NCBI RefSeq assembly: GCF_900177485.1
Contig: NZ_LT840186.1
Location: 558,001-622,000, forward strand
Source: Candidatus Pelagibacter sp. HIMB1321
Lineage (GTDB): Bacteria; Pseudomonadota; Alphaproteobacteria; Pelagibacterales; Pelagibacteraceae
Length of the DNA: 64,000 nt
Reading direction: 5' to 3'
The notes beneath the pieces are model-generated. The model saw nothing but the letters and a program-made list of their open reading frames with translations. It had not been told where the DNA came from and searched no databases. The position numbers and the translations under genes were made by a program. This document shows positions 18,547 to 27,953 of the stretch, in pieces. Every line of letters starts with the position of its first letter. The first letter of the stretch is position 1.

Positions 18547-19004
18547 GCTATGAAGATAATATTAAAAAATTAGGTTTAAAATTACCAGAAGCAAAAGCTC
18601 CAGCTGGAAATTATGTTGCTACTAAAATAGTTGGTAAATTGCTTTATATATCAGGACAAATATCAATTGATGAAAATCGTCAACTCATCAAAGGTAAAGT
18701 TGGTTCAGATTTAAACTCGGATCAAGCATATAATGCAGCAAAACGTTGTGGGCTTAGTATTATCACTCAAGCAAAACATGCTTGTAACGGAGATCTTTCT
18801 AAAATTAAGAATTGTGTAAAATTGACAGGTTTTGTGAATTCTACTGAAGATTTTACTGAACAACCAAAAGTAATCAACGGTGCATCTGATTTAATAGCTG
18901 AAGTTTTTGGAGAAGCTGGCAAACATACGAGAGCTGCTGTAAGCACTAACAGCTTGCCACTTGGTGTAGCTGTTGAGGTTGATGCAATATTTGAGTTGAA
19001 TTAA
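18543..19004 (+). CDS. RidA/YjgF/UK114 family protein
   Basis: Trimeric chorismate-mutase-like fold protein of 153 aa. RidA enzymes hydrolyse reactive enamine/imine intermediates from PLP enzymes. Visible: the LYISGQISID strand, the long central helix, and HTRAAVSTNSLPLGVAVEVDAIFEL, which carries the conserved Arg and the Glu near the C-terminus. The length, about 20 residues longer than E. coli RidA, matches the YjgF-like subgroup whose substrate is not settled. The ATG overlaps the topA stop. It converges on ugd with 3 bp between stops. Confidence 0.88.
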   Translation: MSYEDNIKKLGLKLPEAKAPAGNYVATKIVGKLLYISGQISIDENRQLIKGKVGSDLNSDQAYNAAKRCGLSIITQAKHACNGDLSKIKNCVKLTGFVNSTEDFTEQPKVINGASDLIAEVFGEAGKHTRAAVSTNSLPLGVAVEVDAIFELN

Positions 19005-19007
19005 GAA

Positions 19008-20309
19008 CTAACCTCTCCCCACACTGTAGTATTTGACATTTTTATTAGTCATTTTACTTGGTACGTATAAATTTCTCATATCGTAAATTTTAATTTTCTT
19101 ATTCTTAATCAATTTTAAAAAATCTAGAGATTTAAAATCATTCCATTCAGTATGAATAATTACTAAATCAGTTTTTTCAAGACATCTTGAAATTGATCTA
19201 GCAAAACTTACATTTTTATATCCCTTAAATTCTTTTTTGTAACCGGTTGGATCAAAATATCTTATCAAAGCTCCTTTTTTAGATAGAGCTGGAATCATTA
19301 TTAAACTTGATGAGTCTCTCATATCATCAGTATTAGCTTTAAATGTAACACCTAAAAAACTAATTTTTTTATTCTTAACTTTATTATTTAATATTTGATA
19401 AACTCTTTTTAACATCAATTGTGATCTATTTTCATTTGATTTGATAACAGATTTGATAATAGAAAGATTCGTAGAGAACTTATCAGCTGTTGAGGTTATT
19501 GCTTTTGTATCTTTTGGAAAACAAGATCCACCATATGCAGGACCTGCTCTTAAAAAACGACTTCCAATTCTTTGATCTAAACCCATCCCAATAGATATAT
19601 CATCAACATTTATATTTGTTTTTTCACATAGATTAGCTAATTCATTAATAAAGGTAATTTTAGTAGCTAAAAAAGCATTTGAAGCATACTTAATTAATTC
19701 AGCTGCCCTTCTTGATGTATTGATATATTTTGCCCCTTTAGCAATTAATGGGGAATATAAATTTTTTAAAATTCTAGATGATTTCTCATCATTAGAACCG
19801 ACTACAACTCTGTCTGGGTAAATAAAATCTCTAATTGCCTCACCTTCTCGTAAAAACTCAGGGTTAGACACAACAGAAAATTTATTTCGAGAATTTGATT
19901 TTATCAAAATTTTTTCAATTTCATCACCGGTTGTAACTGGAACTGTAGATTTTGTTATAATTATCTTATATTTGTTGATGTTTTTAGATAATTCTTTAGC
20001 AACTCCAAATACTTGATTTAAATCAGCGCTGCTTCCTCCTCTTTTAGTCGGTGTACCAACACAAATAAATATTATATTAGATTTTCTAACAGATTTTTTT
20101 AAATCATTAGAAAAGCTTAATCTTTTATTCTTAATATTTTTTTTAACAAGCTCGTCTAAGCCAGGCTCGTAGATTGGAATTTTTCCATCTTTTAAGTTTT
20201 TGATTTTATTAATATCTTTATCAACACAAATAACTTCATTTCCTAAATCAGAAAAACATACACCACTTACTAAACCTACGTAACCAGTTCCTATCATACA
20301 TAATTTCAT
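19008..20309 (-). CDS. ugd: UDP-glucose 6-dehydrogenase
   Basis: NAD-dependent enzyme (433 aa) that oxidises UDP-glucose twice to UDP-glucuronate. The N-terminal Rossmann motif is GTGYVGLVSG, followed by VCVGTPT-like IFICVGTPTKRGG, and the catalytic cysteine sits in GGSCFPKDTKA. The C-terminal third is the UDP-binding domain (GVTFKANTDDMRDSSS). The ATG overlaps the stop of galU (ATGA), so substrate maker and oxidase are coupled. No glycosyltransferase is nearby, so the use of UDP-glucuronate in this cell is not shown by this window. Confidence 0.95.
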   Translation of the reverse strand: MKLCMIGTGYVGLVSGVCFSDLGNEVICVDKDINKIKNLKDGKIPIYEPGLDELVKKNIKNKRLSFSNDLKKSVRKSNIIFICVGTPTKRGGSSADLNQVFGVAKELSKNINKYKIIITKSTVPVTTGDEIEKILIKSNSRNKFSVVSNPEFLREGEAIRDFIYPDRVVVGSNDEKSSRILKNLYSPLIAKGAKYINTSRRAAELIKYASNAFLATKITFINELANLCEKTNINVDDISIGMGLDQRIGSRFLRAGPAYGGSCFPKDTKAITSTADKFSTNLSIIKSVIKSNENRSQLMLKRVYQILNNKVKNKKISFLGVTFKANTDDMRDSSSLIMIPALSKKGALIRYFDPTGYKKEFKGYKNVSFARSISRCLEKTDLVIIHTEWNDFKSLDFLKLIKNKKIKIYDMRNLYVPSKMTNKNVKYYSVGRG

Positions 20310-21121
20310 GATCTTGCAATTTCTAATGTAGAGTTAATATAACCATGCATTGTACCACAATCTAGATACTTTCCAGAAAAGTTGTGAGCAATAAATTTTT
20401 CTTTATCTTTAATTAATTTTTGTATCGCATCAGTTATATGAATTTCACCACCTTTTCCAGGTTTTTGGTTCAATAGTAAATTAAAAATTTTTTTTGGAAG
20501 TATATATCTTCCAATTACAGCTTTGTTAGAAGGAGCGTTTTTAACTAAAGGTTTTTCAACTACATCCTCTATTAACGAATTTTGTTTATTTATTCTATTC
20601 TTAAATTTAAAAATTCCCCACCTTGAAACAGTTTTTTTTTCAACTGTCATACTAGCCATCACAGATGATTTAAATTTTTGATGAATCTTGATCATAGATT
20701 TTGAACAATTATTTTTAATAATAAGATCATCAGGTAAAAGCATTAAAAAATGATTATCTTTTATTAAATTTTTTGTTTTTAATACAGCATCACCAGTTCC
20801 TAATGGCCTGTTTTGATAAACAAACTTTATCATTTTTTTATATTTTAATATTTTTTGATATTCTTTTTTTATTCTTGGATCATTTTTTTTTTTTATTATT
20901 TTTTTATAAAAAGAGTCATTGTAAAAATATTTTTTAATAATTTCTTTCTTTTTTGAAATAATAAATATTATTTCTTTAATTCCAGCATCAATACATTCAT
21001 CTAAGATATACTCAATTCCAGGTTTACCATTTATTGGTAAAAGTTCTTTTGCTAAAACACTTGTTAAAGGTAGCAATCTGGTACCTAGACCAGCCAGTGG
21101 AATAATTGCTTGTTTAATCAT
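20306..21121 (-). CDS. galU: UTP--glucose-1-phosphate uridylyltransferase
   Basis: Nucleotidyltransferase (271 aa) that makes UDP-glucose from UTP and glucose-1-phosphate. The signature AGLGTRLLPLT and KELLPINGKPGIEYI lie at the N-terminus, followed by LGTGDAVL, LLPDDL and VVEKP. It is slightly shorter than the E. coli enzyme (about 300 aa) and very rich in Lys and Ile, matching local composition. It is the first gene of a two-gene unit with ugd. Its start lies 34 bp from the divergent panC. Confidence 0.93.
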   Translation of the reverse strand: MIKQAIIPLAGLGTRLLPLTSVLAKELLPINGKPGIEYILDECIDAGIKEIIFIISKKKEIIKKYFYNDSFYKKIIKKKNDPRIKKEYQKILKYKKMIKFVYQNRPLGTGDAVLKTKNLIKDNHFLMLLPDDLIIKNNCSKSMIKIHQKFKSSVMASMTVEKKTVSRWGIFKFKNRINKQNSLIEDVVEKPLVKNAPSNKAVIGRYILPKKIFNLLLNQKPGKGGEIHITDAIQKLIKDKEKFIAHNFSGKYLDCGTMHGYINSTLEIARS

Positions 21122-21155
21122 GCAAATGTTTTACTTATTAAACTAGCTAATACAA

Positions 21156-21968
21156 ATGAAAATTATATTAAATAGCTTAATTCTTAAAAAAGAACTTAAA
21201 GAAATTAAAAATTTAGGTTTTGTTCCCACAATGGGAAGCATTCATAAGGGCCACGAATACTTAATTAAGAAATCTAAAAAAGAATGTAAAAATACTTTAG
21301 TAAGTATTTATGTTAATCCAACACAATTTAATAATTTAAATGATTATAAAAAATATCCAAAAGACACTAGGAATGACTTAAAAATATTAAAAAAACTCAA
21401 AGTTGACTTGGTTTTTATTCCAAAAACTGAAGACATTTATAAAAAAAGAGGAACAAAAAAGATTGCACTATCTCAAAAAGATAAAATTCTATGCGCAAAA
21501 TATAGAAAAGGACATTTTGAGGGTGTTATTGATGTAATGGATAGACTTACAAAGCTAATTATGCCTAGCAAAATATTCATGGGAGAGAAAGATTACCAAC
21601 AATATTACCTATTAAAGAAATACATAGAAAGAAAATACCCAAGTAAAGTAATCAATTGCAAAACAATTAGAGATGATAAATCAATTGCTCTTTCTTCAAG
21701 AAATTTATTACTTAAACCTAAATCATTAGTTGTTGCTGCTAATGTTGTCAAAGATCTAAAAAAAATAAAAAAAAATATCAATAAGCAAAAAAATATAAAA
21801 ATTTATTTAAAAAAAGAATCCAAAAGCTTGGTAAAGAAGAATAATATTAAACTTGATTACTTAGAATTTAGAAATTTAAAAACTTTAAAAACTTCAAACA
21901 CTTTCAAAAATTCAAGATTATTTATTGCTTATTATTTACAAAATGTAAGATTAATAGACAATTTATAA
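21156..21968 (+). CDS. panC: pantothenate synthetase (pantoate--beta-alanine ligase)
   Basis: ATP-dependent ligase (270 aa) that joins pantoate and beta-alanine to give pantothenate for coenzyme A. Visible: FVPTMGSIHKGHEYLI with the HxGH nucleotide motif, SIYVNPTQF, MGEKDYQQ and the KMSKS-equivalent SSRN in ALSSRNLLL. No panB, panD or panE is adjacent. The 3' end overlaps the convergent mgtE by 6 bp. Confidence 0.95.
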   Translation: MKIILNSLILKKELKEIKNLGFVPTMGSIHKGHEYLIKKSKKECKNTLVSIYVNPTQFNNLNDYKKYPKDTRNDLKILKKLKVDLVFIPKTEDIYKKRGTKKIALSQKDKILCAKYRKGHFEGVIDVMDRLTKLIMPSKIFMGEKDYQQYYLLKKYIERKYPSKVINCKTIRDDKSIALSSRNLLLKPKSLVVAANVVKDLKKIKKNINKQKNIKIYLKKESKSLVKKNNIKLDYLEFRNLKTLKTSNTFKNSRLFIAYYLQNVRLIDNL

Positions 21969-23336
21969 AAAATAAGCTCCTACTCCCAGAAAAGATACAA
22001 AACCTATTACATCTGTTATGGTTGTTACAAACACACTTGAGGCAATAGCTGGATCTATTTTCATTTTTTTTAAGGTTACTGGCACTACAATACCAAACAA
22101 ACCAGCAACAATCATTGTGATAATCATTGAAATTGAGATAATTAAAGATAATTGAATATCTTTAAACCAAAGTTGTACGATTAAAGAACTGATAATTGCA
22201 AAAATAATTCCATTTAAAACACCTATATTAAATTCTTTTAAAATGTTTTGATTAAAATTGTTTTTTGTTAAATCGTTAGTTGCTAAAGTTCGAACAGTTA
22301 CTGCTAGAGTTTGCATGCCAGCATTACCTCCCATAGAAGCAACAATTGGCATCAAAAAAGCCAAAACGACCATCTGTTCTATAGTTGCACCAAATAGACT
22401 TATGCACCACGTTGCCAAAAAAGCAGTGAAAAGGTTCAGCAGTAACCAATTAAAGCGTCTTTTTGTTTTTACAAAAACTCCATCTGTGATTTCTTCATCA
22501 CCAACACCAGCTAGTCTTAAAGCATCTTCTTCAGCCTCTTCTTTTAAGACTGTTAATACATCATCATAAGTAATCATCCCTACTAATTTATTATTTTTAT
22601 CAACTACACATGCAGAATTTAAACTGTAATTTTCAAATAAGTTACCTACTTCTTCTCTATCCATATCTACTGGTACTAAAAAAGGAGACTCAGTCATTAT
22701 AGCGATCATTTTTGTATCACGCGATGTTCTTAAAACTTTAGATGATGGTACAGTTCCTATCGGTTTAAAATTTTCATCAACAATGAAAATTTCTAAAAAC
22801 TCCTCTGGTAATTCTTTATTTTCTCTTAAATAATCAATTGTTTGACCTACACTCCAATTACTCGGTATTGCAGTAAATTCTCTCTGCATAATTCTAGCAG
22901 CACTATCTTCTGGATAACTCAGACCCTCAAGTAAAGCAAAACGATCTTTTGGGGGTAATTCACTTAATATTGAATTTTTGTCACTCTCATTAACATTTTC
23001 TAAAATTTTAATTGCATCATCTGACTCAAGATTTTTTAAAATTCTTATAATTGATGCTGAAGATAAGTATTTAATGATTTCTGATTGAACCGACTCATTA
23101 AGTTCAATAAATACTTCAGGATCAATTTTAAACTCATTAAGTTTAATTAAACTCTCCCTATCATTTTGATTTAAATGCTCAATTATGTCAGCAGCATCAG
23201 CTGGATGCATTTCTTTAAATGAATTAGTTATGAAAACTGCATCATTATTTGAAATTTTATCAGTTAGGACTTTTATATATTCTTTGTTAAACTCAAAGTT
23301 AACTTTTTTATCTTTTATTTTTTTTGTTAAAGTCAT
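21963..23336 (-). CDS. mgtE: magnesium transporter MgtE
   Basis: Mg2+ channel/transporter of 457 aa. It has the cytoplasmic N domain of short helical repeats (about 1-130, [13 protein letters not shown]), two CBS domains (about 130-260, [11 protein letters not shown] and [11 protein letters not shown]), a connecting helix, and five membrane helices from about 290 to the end, with the pore signature region [15 protein letters not shown] start it at the ATG at 23336; an upstream in-frame ATG at 23414 would run into lipB. The 61-bp gap to lipB is too short for a Mg2+ riboswitch. Confidence 0.95.
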   Translation of the reverse strand: MTLTKKIKDKKVNFEFNKEYIKVLTDKISNNDAVFITNSFKEMHPADAADIIEHLNQNDRESLIKLNEFKIDPEVFIELNESVQSEIIKYLSSASIIRILKNLESDDAIKILENVNESDKNSILSELPPKDRFALLEGLSYPEDSAARIMQREFTAIPSNWSVGQTIDYLRENKELPEEFLEIFIVDENFKPIGTVPSSKVLRTSRDTKMIAIMTESPFLVPVDMDREEVGNLFENYSLNSACVVDKNNKLVGMITYDDVLTVLKEEAEEDALRLAGVGDEEITDGVFVKTKRRFNWLLLNLFTAFLATWCISLFGATIEQMVVLAFLMPIVASMGGNAGMQTLAVTVRTLATNDLTKNNFNQNILKEFNIGVLNGIIFAIISSLIVQLWFKDIQLSLIISISMIITMIVAGLFGIVVPVTLKKMKIDPAIASSVFVTTITDVIGFVSFLGVGAYFL

Positions 23337-23397
23337 AAGTTTACCAGTAATATTTTTTGCAACTTTTAATACAATACAAGAAGAATACAATTTTTTA

Positions 23398-24027
23398 ATG
23401 AATATTGAGATCAAAAAGACCGAAAAACCAGTAAAATATCAAAATGCAATAAGTTTACTAGAAAATAGATTAAAATTAGTTAGTGCAAATAAAGAAAAAG
23501 AATTAATTTGGATTCTGGAGCATGAAGCTATTTTTACAGCAGGCACAAGTTATTCAAAAAAAGAAATTTTAGATAATTCAATTCAGATTTATGAAACCAA
23601 TAGAGGAGGAAAAATTACTCATCATGGTCCAGGTCAGTTAATTTTTTATTTTGTAATTGATTTAAGAAAACGTAAAAAAGATATTAGAAAATTTATTAAT
23701 ATTATTGAAACAAGTATAATTGAAACATTAAAATATTATAACATTCAAAGTTTTTCTGACAGAGAGAATGTAGGAATTTGGTTTAATAATAATCATAAAA
23801 TTCAAAAAATTGCGGCTATTGGTGTGCGTGTTAGTAAATGGATTGCTTATCATGGTTTCTCTTTAAATATTAACAATTCTTTAAAACCTTTTGAAAGTAT
23901 AGTTCCTTGTGGAATTTCAGATAAAGGAGTTACGAATTTAAAAAAAATTTCTAACCAAAATTATGAAAAAATTAAAGATATTTTGATAGAAAAATTTCTT
24001 ACTAATTTGAAAACTTTAAACGCTTAG
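23398..24027 (+). CDS. lipB: lipoyl(octanoyl) transferase
   Basis: Cytoplasmic enzyme (209 aa) that moves octanoyl from acyl carrier protein to lipoyl domains, the first step of lipoate synthesis. Visible: [38 protein letters not shown] with the conserved Lys, and the catalytic Cys in [14 protein letters not shown] start at the ATG at 23398; the frame is open further upstream but that part is antisense to mgtE. The 3' end overlaps the convergent pseudouridine synthase by 26 bp. Confidence 0.95.
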   Translation: MNIEIKKTEKPVKYQNAISLLENRLKLVSANKEKELIWILEHEAIFTAGTSYSKKEILDNSIQIYETNRGGKITHHGPGQLIFYFVIDLRKRKKDIRKFINIIETSIIETLKYYNIQSFSDRENVGIWFNNNHKIQKIAAIGVRVSKWIAYHGFSLNINNSLKPFESIVPCGISDKGVTNLKKISNQNYEKIKDILIEKFLTNLKTLNA

Positions 24028-24913
24028 TTTTTATTAATTTTTTAAAATAATCAGGTAATAAAGCAGTATAAGTATATTTTTTTTCATTTATCATAAATTT
24101 AATTTGATAAGAATGTAGCATCAATTCCTTATTTATTCCTTTAGCAAACTCAGTATTTCTGTACTTAGTGTCACCAAATATTGAATTTCCAATTTCATAA
24201 AGTTGTTTTCTTAATTGATGCTTTCTTCCAGTAATAGGTTTCATCTCTACCAAAGAACATAATGAATTTTTATCTATTACTTTATATAAAGTTCTTGCCT
24301 TCTCTATAATTTTTTTTCCATTTTCATATCTGATCAAATCACTTATCCATTCACCTTTATCAGATTCAATTTCACCATTACAAATTGCTAAATAAGTTTT
24401 ATGTACCTTTCTCAAACGAAATAATGATGTTAACAACTGAGCTGTTTCTCTGTTTTTAGCAATAATAAAAACACCTGATGTATCTTTATCTAATCTATGA
24501 ACTGAGTATGGTTTAGAATTTTTAAAAACTTCACTTTTTGAAAAAATATCAACTAAATTTTTTTTAGATTTAGTTCCACCCTGAACAGAAATACCTGATT
24601 TTTTATTTAGCACTATAAAATTTTCATTATCATCGATTATTAGATTTTCATTTTCTTTAATAACTTGATCTGTAGGTTGGTACTTAATTTTTTTTTGTAA
24701 AATATTTTCTTTAAAATTAATATTAAATGTTTGGATTTCAAATCCAGTTTTTATCTTAAAAGAACTTTTAACTTTCTTTTTATTAACTTTAATTTTTCCT
24801 GACCTTAGACTTTTTTCTACAAGACTCTGTGGGATGTTACCAAGTTTGTTTCTTATCCATCTATCTAAACGCATATCATTACATGTTTCATCAACAACGT
24901 ATGATTTTATCAT
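24002..24913 (-). CDS. RluA/RluC-family 23S rRNA pseudouridine synthase
   Basis: Protein of 303 aa with an N-terminal S4 RNA-binding domain (about 15-75, [19 protein letters not shown]) and an RluA-type catalytic domain with motif [11 protein letters not shown], whose Asp is the nucleophile, then the KTYLAICNG and [12 protein letters not shown] motifs. S4 plus this domain resembles E. coli RluC and RluD; which 23S uridines are modified is not readable. It follows rplQ by 24 bp as the last gene of the ribosomal superoperon, fitting an rRNA role. Confidence 0.88.
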   Translation of the reverse strand: MIKSYVVDETCNDMRLDRWIRNKLGNIPQSLVEKSLRSGKIKVNKKKVKSSFKIKTGFEIQTFNINFKENILQKKIKYQPTDQVIKENENLIIDDNENFIVLNKKSGISVQGGTKSKKNLVDIFSKSEVFKNSKPYSVHRLDKDTSGVFIIAKNRETAQLLTSLFRLRKVHKTYLAICNGEIESDKGEWISDLIRYENGKKIIEKARTLYKVIDKNSLCSLVEMKPITGRKHQLRKQLYEIGNSIFGDTKYRNTEFAKGINKELMLHSYQIKFMINEKKYTYTALLPDYFKKLIKTKRLKFSN

Positions 24914-24937
24914 TAACGGATTATTTTTTTAATTTAA

Positions 24938-25384
24938 CTATGCTGTGGCAGTTGTTTTTTCTTCAACCTTTTTATTTTCTGTAGCAGCTTTATCTTTTTT
25001 TGGTTTATCTATTCTTTTAGCCTCAACATCTCTATCAACAAATTCAATGATTGCCATAGGTGCATTGTCACCATATCTAAAACCTGCTTTAATTATTCTT
25101 GTATAACCACCATTTCTTTTTTCATATCTTTTAGAAAGAGTTTTCTTCACCTTGTTAGCAGATTTCACATCTTGTAACTTCGAGACAAGCATTTTAGTTG
25201 TTTGTAAAGTTTCTTTTTTACCAAGAGTAATTATTTTATCAGCCTGTGGCTTTAAAAACTTTGCTTTTGGCAATGTTGTTTTAATTTGCTCATACTTAAT
25301 TAATGAATTAAGCATATTCTTTAGTAGGGCTTTTCGGTGTTCAGAAGTTCTATTCAACTTCTTATTAGCCATTCCGTGTCTCAT
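24938..25384 (-). CDS. rplQ: 50S ribosomal protein L17
   Basis: Large-subunit protein (148 aa) near the exit tunnel. The family core [21 protein letters not shown] and [21 protein letters not shown] is clear. About 20 C-terminal residues form a Lys/Glu/Thr/Ala low-complexity tail not needed for the fold. Its start overlaps the rpoA stop by one base. Last ribosomal gene of the alpha cluster. Confidence 0.97.
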   Translation of the reverse strand: MRHGMANKKLNRTSEHRKALLKNMLNSLIKYEQIKTTLPKAKFLKPQADKIITLGKKETLQTTKMLVSKLQDVKSANKVKKTLSKRYEKRNGGYTRIIKAGFRYGDNAPMAIIEFVDRDVEAKRIDKPKKDKAATENKKVEEKTTATA

Positions 25385-26412
25385 TAGATAGCTTCCTCAA
25401 GTTTTTTCGACATTTCAGCAATGTTATCTGGTGGCCAGTTTGGTATTTCCATACCAAGATATAAAGACATACCAGTTAAAACCTCTTTTATTTCATTTAA
25501 AGATTTTCTGCCAAAATTTGGTGTTCTTAACATTTCACCTTCTGATTTTTGAACAAGATCACCAATATAAATTATATTATCATTTTTAAGACAATTCATT
25601 GATCTTACAGAAAGTTCTAATTCATCAACTTTTCTTAATAAATTTTTATTGAATTCTGGTTCAGTAGATACCTCTTTAACTGGAGCTTCAACAGGCTCAT
25701 CAAAATTAACGAACATTTTAAGCTGATCTTGAAAAATTCTTGCTGAATATGCAACTGCATCTTCAGCAGAAATTGAACCATTTGTTTCTACTTCCATTGT
25801 TAATTTATCGTAATCAAGAGCTTTTCCTTCTCTAGCTGTGCTTACAGAATAAGAAACTTTTTTTACAGGACTATATAAAGAGTCAATTGCAATTAATCCT
25901 AAAGGTGGTTCTTCTGGCTTATTTAATTCAGCTGGAACATAACCTTTTCCAGTATTAACATTCATTTCCATATGAAAATTAGTATTTTCATCTAAATTAC
26001 AAATTACTAAATCTGGATTTAAAATCTCAACATCAGCAACTGGTGTTATATCAGAAGCTTTAATTTCTCCTGGTCCTTTTGCATCTAAAATTAATTTTTT
26101 AGTTCCCTCAGATGAGCATTTTAAAGCTAAAGATTTAACATTTAAAACGATGTCAGTTACATCTTCTCTTACACCTTTAATTGAAGTAAACTCATGTAAA
26201 ACACCATCGATTTGAATTGATGTTACTGCTGCTCCTCTAATTGAAGATAAAAGAATTCTTCTTAAAGAATTTCCTAAAGTTAGCCCGTAGCCTTTTTCTA
26301 ATGGTTCAGCAATTATTTTTGCATGTGTTAAGTCATCACTAATCTTTACATCTAGTTTACTAGGTTTAATTAATGACTTCCAATTTTTAACATTAACATT
26401 TTCGGTTTCCAT
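25384..26412 (-). CDS. rpoA: RNA polymerase alpha subunit
   Basis: Alpha subunit (342 aa). The N-terminal dimerisation domain contains [22 protein letters not shown] and [19 protein letters not shown]; a flexible linker near 230-255 leads to the C-terminal domain (about 260-330, [18 protein letters not shown]) that contacts UP elements and activators. Complete and of normal length. It overlaps rpsK and rplQ by single bases, so its level is coupled to ribosomal proteins. Confidence 0.98.
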   Translation of the reverse strand: METENVNVKNWKSLIKPSKLDVKISDDLTHAKIIAEPLEKGYGLTLGNSLRRILLSSIRGAAVTSIQIDGVLHEFTSIKGVREDVTDIVLNVKSLALKCSSEGTKKLILDAKGPGEIKASDITPVADVEILNPDLVICNLDENTNFHMEMNVNTGKGYVPAELNKPEEPPLGLIAIDSLYSPVKKVSYSVSTAREGKALDYDKLTMEVETNGSISAEDAVAYSARIFQDQLKMFVNFDEPVEAPVKEVSTEPEFNKNLLRKVDELELSVRSMNCLKNDNIIYIGDLVQKSEGEMLRTPNFGRKSLNEIKEVLTGMSLYLGMEIPNWPPDNIAEMSKKLEEAI

Positions 26413-26861
26413 TAAACTCTCCTTTTTTTTGGTGGACGTGTACCATTATGTGGCATTGGTGTTGTATCTTTAATAGATAAAATTTTAAATCCTCTTGCTT
26501 GTAAAGCTCTTAATGCAGTTTCTCTACCAGATCCTGGACCTTTCACTTCAACTGATAGAGTTTTCATTCCATACTCTAATGCTTTAGAAGCTGCTGCATC
26601 AGCAGCAATTTGCGCAGCATAAGGAGTAGATTTTCTTGATCCTTTAAAACCTTTTTGTCCAGCTGATGCCCATGAAACAACATTTCCATTAGTATCAGCA
26701 ATTGATATTATAGTATTGTTAAATGTTGATTGAACATATGCAATACCATTTAAAATATTTTTTTTAATTTTCTTCTTTTTTGAATAAGAACTTTTATTAG
26801 ATTTTTTTGAAGATTTTTCTACTTTTTGATCTTTACTTTCAACTTTTTCAGTTTTTACCAT
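26412..26861 (-). CDS. rpsK: 30S ribosomal protein S11
   Basis: Platform protein (149 aa) of the small subunit. The core runs from [17 protein letters not shown] to the C-terminal [14 protein letters not shown]. The first 33 or so residues are a Lys/Ser-rich extension beyond the usual length of about 129 aa. It lies 5 bp after rpsM. Confidence 0.97.
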   Translation of the reverse strand: MVKTEKVESKDQKVEKSSKKSNKSSYSKKKKIKKNILNGIAYVQSTFNNTIISIADTNGNVVSWASAGQKGFKGSRKSTPYAAQIAADAAASKALEYGMKTLSVEVKGPGSGRETALRALQARGFKILSIKDTTPMPHNGTRPPKKRRV

Positions 26862-26866
26862 TGTTA

Positions 26867-27250
26867 TTATTTCTTAGTTGGTGTTAATTTTTTTCCTGCA
26901 ATAGCAATAGCCTTTCCTTTTCTGGTTCTGGCATTGCATCTAGTTCTTTGACCTCGTACAGGTAATTTTTTTCTATGTCTTGTACCTCTATAACAGGCTA
27001 AATCGATAAGTCTCTTTATACTTAACGAATAATCTCTTCTTAAATCACCTTCAACTTTAAAATTTTGATCAATGTATTCTCTAATTTTTAAAATCTCATC
27101 ATCAGTTAATTCATTTACTCTTTTTTGTTTCGGAATTTCTAATGAAGAACAAATTTGTTGAGAAAATTTATCACCAATTCCATAAATATAAGTTAAACCT
27201 ATGTGAACAAGTTTATTTTGTGGAATATTTATACCTGCGATACGAGCCAT
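26867..27250 (-). CDS. rpsM: 30S ribosomal protein S13
   Basis: Small-subunit head protein (127 aa) touching the P-site tRNA and L5. Clear core: [13 protein letters not shown], the helix-turn-helix [13 protein letters not shown], and the basic tail [14 protein letters not shown]. First gene of the alpha group (rpsM-rpsK-rpoA-rplQ); it has its own candidate promoter in the 55-bp gap after adk. Confidence 0.98.
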   Translation of the reverse strand: MARIAGINIPQNKLVHIGLTYIYGIGDKFSQQICSSLEIPKQKRVNELTDDEILKIREYIDQNFKVEGDLRRDYSLSIKRLIDLACYRGTRHRKKLPVRGQRTRCNARTRKGKAIAIAGKKLTPTKK

Positions 27251-27273
27251 AAGATTTGTGATAAATTGTGCCT

Positions 27274-27301
27274 TTTATATAATAAGTTCTTTCAATGTCA
27301 A
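27274..27301 (-). promoter_or_regulatory. near-consensus sigma-70 promoter before rpsM
   Basis: Read on the minus strand: TTGACA (27301-27296), a 16-bp spacer, then TATAAA (27279-27274). This is the best promoter-like pattern I found in the window. It sits in the 55-bp adk-rpsM gap and would start transcripts about 15-20 bases before the rpsM ATG, giving the alpha genes a supply separate from the long upstream operon. Confidence 0.6.
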
Positions 27302-27305
27302 CGGG

Positions 27306-27947
27306 TTAAACATTAAGAAAAGTGTTAATTTTATTGGTTATTTCACTTATTTTAAGTGTTCCATCAATTTCATGAAAAAAACTTTTTTGCGATAGAAAAT
27401 CAATCACTGGTTTTGTTGTTTGTGTATATATATCGTATCTATTCATTAAAGTTTCTGAATTATCATCTTTTCTTTTAATAAATCGATCTGCACCACACGG
27501 ATGCATTTTAATTTCTTCCTCATTAAAGAACTTATTTAAAGTAGTGTTACATTTTTCACATATAAGTCTGCCCTCTATTCTTTTCTCTATAATCTCTCTT
27601 GGAACATGAAGTGATATTATTAAATCTATTTTTTCATCAAATTCTTTTAAAATTATATCTAAATTTTTAGACTGTTCGATTGTTCTTGGATATCCATCAA
27701 AAATAATTCTATCTCTAAATTTTAAATCTTTAATAGTTTTTTTTAATAACTCATTTACAATTTCATCTGAAACAAAATTACCTTTGGAGATTTTTTCTTC
27801 AATTTGTTTTCCCAAATCGGTATTTCTTTTGACTTCATCTCTTAATAAATCACCAGTGGATAATTGAAAATAGTTATACTTATTAACAATTTGTTGAGCT
27901 TGAGTGCCTTTACCAGCACCCGGTGGTCCAAATAGAATTATATTCAC
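27306..27947 (-). CDS. adk: adenylate kinase, zinc-lid type
   Basis: Converts ATP plus AMP to two ADP (213 aa). The P-loop is GPPGAGKGT (7-15); the AMP-site motif is FDGYPRTIEQ (83-92). The LID domain holds a probable structural zinc site: Cys130, Cys133, Cys151 and Asp154, the Cys3-Asp pattern known from other zinc-containing adenylate kinases. It follows secY by 6 bp, the classic secY-adk arrangement. Confidence 0.97.
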   Translation of the reverse strand: MNIILFGPPGAGKGTQAQQIVNKYNYFQLSTGDLLRDEVKRNTDLGKQIEEKISKGNFVSDEIVNELLKKTIKDLKFRDRIIFDGYPRTIEQSKNLDIILKEFDEKIDLIISLHVPREIIEKRIEGRLICEKCNTTLNKFFNEEEIKMHPCGADRFIKRKDDNSETLMNRYDIYTQTTKPVIDFLSQKSFFHEIDGTLKISEITNKINTFLNV

Positions 27948-27953
27948 TTAAAA

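Noticed and set aside
23185..23397. Long upstream extension of lipB
   Set aside because: It is the antisense of the mgtE N-terminal domain; the ATG at 23398 starts just outside mgtE.
23337..23397. Possible Mg2+ riboswitch before mgtE
   Set aside because: The gap to lipB is only 61 bp, too short for a ykoK or mgtA type leader, and I see no matching fold.
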